Shown here piece by piece: positions 13,534 to 16,654 of a stretch of 16,654 nt of DNA (positions are counted from its first letter, which is position 1; each line of letters starts with the position of its first letter). The stretch is from Bacillota bacterium (GTDB lineage: Bacteria > Bacillota > Clostridia > Lachnospirales > Cellulosilyticaceae), in NCBI GenBank assembly GCA_023457875.1, contig JAEXBC010000012.1, positions 1 through 16,654 on the forward strand, read 5' to 3'. Both the position numbers and the translations under genes were made by a program. The notes under the pieces are model-generated. The model had not been told where the DNA came from and ran no database searches. It was given only the letters and a program-made list of their open reading frames with translations.

Positions 13534-16500
13534 ATGAATCATTTTACGCATTTGCATGTGCATACAGAATATAGCCTTTTAGACGGTTCAGCAAAAATAA
13601 ATGATTTATTAGATCGTACGAAAGAACTTGGAATGGACAGTCTTGCCATTACGGACCACGGGGTCATGTTTGGTGTAATTGACTTTTATAAAGCTGCAAA
13701 GCAAAGAGACATTAAGCCGATTATTGGCTGCGAAGTATACCTGGCATCTCGTACCCATCTTGATAAGGAACCTGTGGATGCCAGGTCCTACCATCTGGTA
13801 TTATTAGCAGAAAGCAACGTCGGGTATCAAAATTTGATTAAGCTGGTTTCAATAGGCTTTATTGAGGGCTTCTATAGAAAGCCTCGTATAGACTTTGATT
13901 TATTGCGTGAAAATCATGAAGGACTTATTGCACTAGGTGCATGTCTAGCAGGACCTGTGAGTAGAAGACTATTAGATGATGAATATGAAAAGGCAAAGGA
14001 AGTAGCACTGGAGCTAGAAGAAATCATGGGCAAAGGAAACTTCTTTCTTGAACTTCAAGACCATGGGATGAAGCAACAACAAAAGGTGAATCAACTGACC
14101 TTGCGTCTAGCTGAGGAAACACAGATTCCACTGGTAGCAACCAATGATGTGCATTACATTAAAGATGAAGATGCTAAAGCCCACGAGGTACTGCTCTGCA
14201 TCCAAACAGGTAAAACAATGGAGGATGCAGATCGCATGATCTACGAGGGAGGGCAATTTTATCTTAAGAGCCCACAGGAAATGGCATCACTTTTCCCTTA
14301 TGCCCAAGAAGCGCTAGAAAACACCTATAAGATAGCCCAAAGATGTGATGTGAACTTTACCTTTCACGAGCTAAAATTGCCTAAATTTGATGTGCCTTCT
14401 AATAAAAGTGCAGAGGAATTTCTAAGAGAACGTTGTTATGAAGGACTAGCTAAACGCTATCAGCCTGTTACACCAAAGCTTAAGGAAAGGCTGGAGTATG
14501 AACTAGATATTATCATTCAAATGGGATTTGTAGACTACTTTTTAATTGTAGGAGATTTTATTAAGTATGCTAAAGATCATGATATTCCAGTGGGGCCAGG
14601 ACGTGGCTCGGCAGCGGGAAGCATTGTGGCTTATGCCCTTGAGATTACCAATATAGATCCCATTAAGTATCAATTACTGTTTGAACGTTTCTTAAATCCT
14701 GAGCGTGTGAGTATGCCTGATATTGATATTGACTTTTGCTACGAAAGAAGACAAGAAGTCATTGAGTATGTTATCCAAAAATATGGTATAGATCATGTGG
14801 CTCAAATTGTTACCTTTGGAACCTTAGCTGCAAAAGCGGTTATTCGTGACGTGGGGCGAGCCATTAATATGCCCTACGCTGAGGTGGATAAGGTAGCTAA
14901 AATGATTCCCTATGAGCTTAAGATAACCATTCGTAAAGCCCTTGAGATGAATGACGAATTAGCTGAGCTTTATGAGACAGATGAGCAGATCAAGTATTTG
15001 CTAGATACTTCTATGAAGTTAGAAGGCCTTCCTAGACATTCTTCCATGCATGCAGCAGGGGTGGTGATTTCCAATAAACCAGTTATGGAATATGTACCGC
15101 TTAATGCAAGTGATGGTGTAGTAACGACTCAGTTTCCTATGACTACTTTAGAAGAGCTGGGACTTTTAAAAATGGACTTTTTGGGCCTTAGAACACTCAC
15201 TGTTATTGATAATGCAGTTAAGTTAATTAAGAAAAATCATGGAATTGATCTAGACATAGAAAAAATAGATGATCAGGATGAAAAGGTATATGAGCTGATT
15301 GCATCAGGTAATACGGAAGGGATTTTTCAATTAGAAAGTGCGGGGATGAAAAACTTTATGAAGGAGCTTGCACCCTCTTGCTTAGAAGACATTATTGCTG
15401 GTGTGGCACTTTATAGACCAGGACCTATGGACTTTATTCCTAAGTATATAGAAGGTAAAAGGGACGCAAATAGCATTACCTATACCCATCCCAAACTAGA
15501 GCCTATCTTAGAGAACACCTATGGATGTATTGTTTATCAAGAACAGGTTATGCAAATTGTAAGGGATTTAGCTGGGTATAGTCTCGGCAGAAGCGACCTT
15601 TTAAGACGTGCCATGAGTAAGAAAAAAGTCGATGTGATGAATAAGGAGAGAGAAATCTTCTTACACGGAGATGGACAGGAGGTGCCAGGTTGTATTAAGA
15701 ACGGTATAGAGGAGTCTGTTGCTCATCAGATTTTCGACGAAATGATGGATTTTGCAAAATATGCTTTTAATAAGTCCCATGCTGCGGCCTATGCTGTAGT
15801 TGCTTATCAAACAGCTTATTTAAAAACCTATTATAAGGTAGAGTTTATGGCAGCTTTGATGACCTCAGTGATGGATGTAACCACTAAAATAGCAAACTAC
15901 ATGGATACCTGCAAAAAAATGAATATCACGATTGTATCACCTGATATTAATAAGGGACACGCCTATTTTGATGTGAAGGGTGAAGAGATTATATATGGGC
16001 TAGCCGCCATTAAAAATGTGGGAAGAAATGTGATTGAACGTATTGTAGAAGAAAGGGAAAAGGGTGGTCATTTTAAAAGCCTAACGGACTTTTACAATCG
16101 GATGGAGAGCAAGGACACCAATAAACGCAGCATTGAAAGTCTTATTTTGGCGGGTGCCTTCGATGATTTAGGTGGAAGGCGTAGTCAATATCTAGCAGTC
16201 TACAAGCAAATTGCAAATGGTATTAGCTTAAGTCGAAAAAACAATATCAGCGGACAAATGGATTTGTTTGCAATTGGTAATCAAGAGATCATAGAAGATA
16301 AGGATCAATTGCCAGATATTCCTGAGTTTGACAGTAAAGAGTTATTAAACTATGAAAAAGAAGTATTAGGCATTTATATAAGTGGGCATCCTTTAGATAA
16401 GGTAAGAAATGTGCTGGAGCAGTATACTACCATTAAAAGTAATGCCCTTGTAGTAAGTGAAGAGGAAGAAAAAGCAAATATACAAGATGGACAGCGGGTA

Positions 16501-16654
16501 GTGGTAGGCGGTATTGTCATCGACAAAAAGGTTATTTTTACTAAGCAAAATAAAAAAATGGCTTTTTTAACCTTGGAAGATACCGTAGGGACCATGGAGG
16601 TTGTTGTTTTTCCTAACCTTTTTGAGCAGTTTGCCCGTTTTGACGAGGAAAGTG
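13534..16654 (+). CDS. dnaE: DNA polymerase III alpha subunit, DnaE type, 3' end outside window
   Basis: Replicative C-family polymerase; 1040 codons are present and the frame is open at the edge, so roughly the last tenth is missing. The start is the ATG at 13534 behind GCGGAGG. Domains: PHP 1 to about 210 with HLHVHTEYS (6-14), TDHG (40-43), GCEVYL (65-70), SYHLVLL (85-91), GACLAG (135-140) and NDVHYI (204-209), so the PHP metal site looks intact; palm with GPGRGSAAGS (354-363), PDIDIDF (395-401) and KMDFLGLRTL (546-555), carrying the catalytic acidic residues; fingers with LYRPGPMDF, YQEQVM and FNKSHAAAYA; then a helix-hairpin-helix region (YGLAAIKNVG); and an OB-fold starting near residue 988 (VVVGGIVIDKKVIFTKQNKKMAFLTLED). 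The order PHP-pol-HhH-OB without an inserted exonuclease separates it from PolC, which Clostridia normally also have. Confidence 0.97.
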   Translation, partial: MNHFTHLHVHTEYSLLDGSAKINDLLDRTKELGMDSLAITDHGVMFGVIDFYKAAKQRDIKPIIGCEVYLASRTHLDKEPVDARSYHLVLLAESNVGYQNLIKLVSIGFIEGFYRKPRIDFDLLRENHEGLIALGACLAGPVSRRLLDDEYEKAKEVALELEEIMGKGNFFLELQDHGMKQQQKVNQLTLRLAEETQIPLVATNDVHYIKDEDAKAHEVLLCIQTGKTMEDADRMIYEGGQFYLKSPQEMASLFPYAQEALENTYKIAQRCDVNFTFHELKLPKFDVPSNKSAEEFLRERCYEGLAKRYQPVTPKLKERLEYELDIIIQMGFVDYFLIVGDFIKYAKDHDIPVGPGRGSAAGSIVAYALEITNIDPIKYQLLFERFLNPERVSMPDIDIDFCYERRQEVIEYVIQKYGIDHVAQIVTFGTLAAKAVIRDVGRAINMPYAEVDKVAKMIPYELKITIRKALEMNDELAELYETDEQIKYLLDTSMKLEGLPRHSSMHAAGVVISNKPVMEYVPLNASDGVVTTQFPMTTLEELGLLKMDFLGLRTLTVIDNAVKLIKKNHGIDLDIEKIDDQDEKVYELIASGNTEGIFQLESAGMKNFMKELAPSCLEDIIAGVALYRPGPMDFIPKYIEGKRDANSITYTHPKLEPILENTYGCIVYQEQVMQIVRDLAGYSLGRSDLLRRAMSKKKVDVMNKEREIFLHGDGQEVPGCIKNGIEESVAHQIFDEMMDFAKYAFNKSHAAAYAVVAYQTAYLKTYYKVEFMAALMTSVMDVTTKIANYMDTCKKMNITIVSPDINKGHAYFDVKGEEIIYGLAAIKNVGRNVIERIVEEREKGGHFKSLTDFYNRMESKDTNKRSIESLILAGAFDDLGGRRSQYLAVYKQIANGISLSRKNNISGQMDLFAIGNQEIIEDKDQLPDIPEFDSKELLNYEKEVLGIYISGHPLDKVRNVLEQYTTIKSNALVVSEEEEKANIQDGQRVVVGGIVIDKKVIFTKQNKKMAFLTLEDTVGTMEVVVFPNLFEQFARFDEES

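Noticed and set aside
13609..13794. Minus-strand frame inside dnaE, and similar antisense frames in pheS, pheT, aroA and the dnaE 3' part
   Set aside because: They lie wholly within strongly conserved genes on the other strand and have no independent support.
1..16654. Search for transposons, prophage, integrase sites, tRNA or rRNA genes, toxin-antitoxin or defence genes
   Set aside because: None seen on either strand; gene content and base composition look uniform and housekeeping.

Overview
The window looks like an ordinary chromosomal segment from an AT-rich, low-GC, Gram-positive, probably spore-forming member of the Clostridia. The evidence is the strong AAGGAGG-type ribosome binding sites, a phenylalanine T-box leader ahead of pheST, a CotF-family spore coat gene, a pyrophosphate-type phosphofructokinase, and frequent hairpin-plus-T-run terminators. 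A family in or near the Lachnospirales is my guess; the species cannot be named from the sequence alone.

Left part, minus strand (1-7213). The window opens inside a Mn/Fe superoxide dismutase with an unusual N-terminal extension of about 89 residues; its last codons lie outside the window. Next is a secreted protein with a copper-amine-oxidase-N1-like domain and a C-terminal part I do not recognise, with a terminator on each side. Then comes a compact aromatic amino-acid operon, transcribed aroF (DAHP synthase), tyrA (prephenate dehydrogenase with ACT domain), aroA (EPSP synthase). Upstream of it, a gap of 333 bp holds a good promoter and a degenerate 13-bp tandem repeat of about 14 copies, followed by a PPi-dependent phosphofructokinase gene.

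Right part, plus strand (7214-16654). A divergent regulatory region carries the pfp promoter on one strand and, on the other, the pheST promoter with a full T-box leader (UUC specifier, UGGU bulge, terminator). pheS and pheT follow. Downstream is a two-gene unit of a 61-residue helical protein and a CotF-like protein. Then come a lone class I (AspT-like) aminotransferase with a TTG start and an inverted repeat over its -35 box, and finally dnaE, which runs off the right edge.

Functionally, the window combines aromatic amino-acid synthesis (aroF-tyrA-aroA, feeding Tyr and partly Phe), phenylalanine charging (pheST, sensed through tRNA-Phe), a transaminase, glycolysis (pfp), oxygen defence (sod), spore coat and replication. 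I do not see a clearly novel multi-gene system. The item most worth a second look is the G-poor (on the transcribed strand) 13-bp repeat array between pfp and the aro operon.
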